Shown: piece after piece, positions 15,532 to 15,935 of the stretch
How the letters are laid out: each line of letters opens with the position of its first letter
How positions within the stretch are numbered: position 1 is the stretch's first letter
NCBI GenBank assembly: GCA_964478165.1
Contig: CAYZGU010000024.1
Location: forward strand, 1-15,935
Direction of reading: 5' to 3'
DNA from: CAYZGU01 sp964478165
GTDB taxonomy: Bacteria; Poribacteria; WGA-4E; JAJDTR01
Length of the DNA: 15,935 nt
Notes under the pieces: generated by a model
Seen by the model: the letters and a program-made list of their open reading frames with translations, nothing else
Told to the model about the DNA's origin: nothing
Database searches by the model: none
Translations under genes and position numbers: made by a program

Positions 15532-15801
15532 ATGAATACCGTAAGGGTGGGACGAATATTGATTACCAATCACGATGTCAAATCGAACTCCGGGAAAAAT
15601 CAATCTCTATGTGAAGCTCAACGCAGTCTTGAAAGCCTTGGACTCAAGACTGCACTCCTCTTCGAGCACTCACAGGTTTTACGGATACAACTCTCAGAAG
15701 CGGATTTCGACCACGCTGTGCAGAATCGCGAGATTATTGTGAAGGAACTCAAAGCAATTGGGTACCGGTTCGTGGCGCTCGATTTGGAACAACCAAGCTG
15801 A
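15532..15801 (+). CDS. Short protein resembling the C-terminal domain of LarE-type (PP-loop) sulfurtransferases
   Basis: An 89-residue protein. Its second half follows the C-terminal domain of LarE, the sulfur-inserting enzyme of the nickel-pincer cofactor pathway: EAQRSLESLGL, then VLRIQLSEADF, REIIVKELKAIGYRFVALDLE. In LarE this domain follows the PP-loop ATPase domain and the sulfur-donor cysteine region, and typically ends in an RSGS-type motif. Here all of that is missing: no PP-loop motif is found upstream in any frame, the frame is closed by a TGA at 15505, and the protein stops right after LDLE. It is either a truncated remnant or a small stand-alone domain protein. The good promoter just upstream and the clean open frame favour expression. 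A GTG at 15526 would add two residues. Confidence 0.55.
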   Translation: MNTVRVGRILITNHDVKSNSGKNQSLCEAQRSLESLGLKTALLFEHSQVLRIQLSEADFDHAVQNREIIVKELKAIGYRFVALDLEQPS

Positions 15802-15935
15802 GGTCAACCAAAATTTGCTACGGACACCCATTGTTTAGAAAAATCGCTAGATGTGTGGGTCTAAAACCTAACTTTCTGTAGTCAGCGTTGGATGCTAGGT
15901 ATTGATTGAAATACAGGTGCACTGGAATCTGATGA

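Noticed and set aside
15802..15935. Right-edge stretch checked for a terminator or tRNA
   Set aside because: Only a five-base ACCCA/TGGGT pairing and no T-run; no tRNA-like arms were found.

Overview
The window looks like part of the chromosome of an uncultured Gram-negative-type bacterium with moderate G+C. The protein families and the giant surface protein built from F5/8-type, CBM9-like and Ig-like modules would fit a marine or sponge-associated lineage such as Candidatus Poribacteria. That placement rests on gene content only and is a weak inference. Intact genes cover only about four fifths of the window, and at least one gene is clearly broken, which suggests relaxed selection or genome erosion.

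Layout. The left part (1-3337) holds two plus-strand housekeeping-type genes: the ribosome-assembly GTPase RsgA and a YyaL-type (DUF255) thioredoxin-fold/(alpha/alpha)6-barrel protein. A long leader (3338-3739) carries a near-consensus sigma70-type promoter. It drives a frameshifted remnant of a PspA/IM30-family gene (about 3740-4117) followed by an intact DUF2170 (YjfI-family) gene. Next come two plus-strand oxidoreductases, a Gfo/Idh/MocA-type dehydrogenase and an aldo/keto reductase, plausibly acting together on a sugar or polyol.

From 6630 to 12764 the minus strand carries one 2044-residue membrane-anchored protein. It has an N-terminal signal anchor, two discoidin-like (F5/8 type C) domains, a CBM9-like domain, eight tandem Ig-like repeats with an Asp-rich turn, and a second CBM9-like domain at the C-terminus. 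It is the most distinctive object here and probably acts outside the cytoplasmic membrane, on polysaccharide or in adhesion.

The right part (12765-15935) is sparse. It holds an intact PIG3-type NADPH:quinone reductase, about 0.95 kb with no recognisable gene but scattered hydrophobic fragments, and a short gene matching only the C-terminal domain of LarE-type sulfurtransferases. That last gene sits behind a good promoter and lacks any ATP-binding domain. No rRNA, tRNA, CRISPR array or insertion sequence was recognised.
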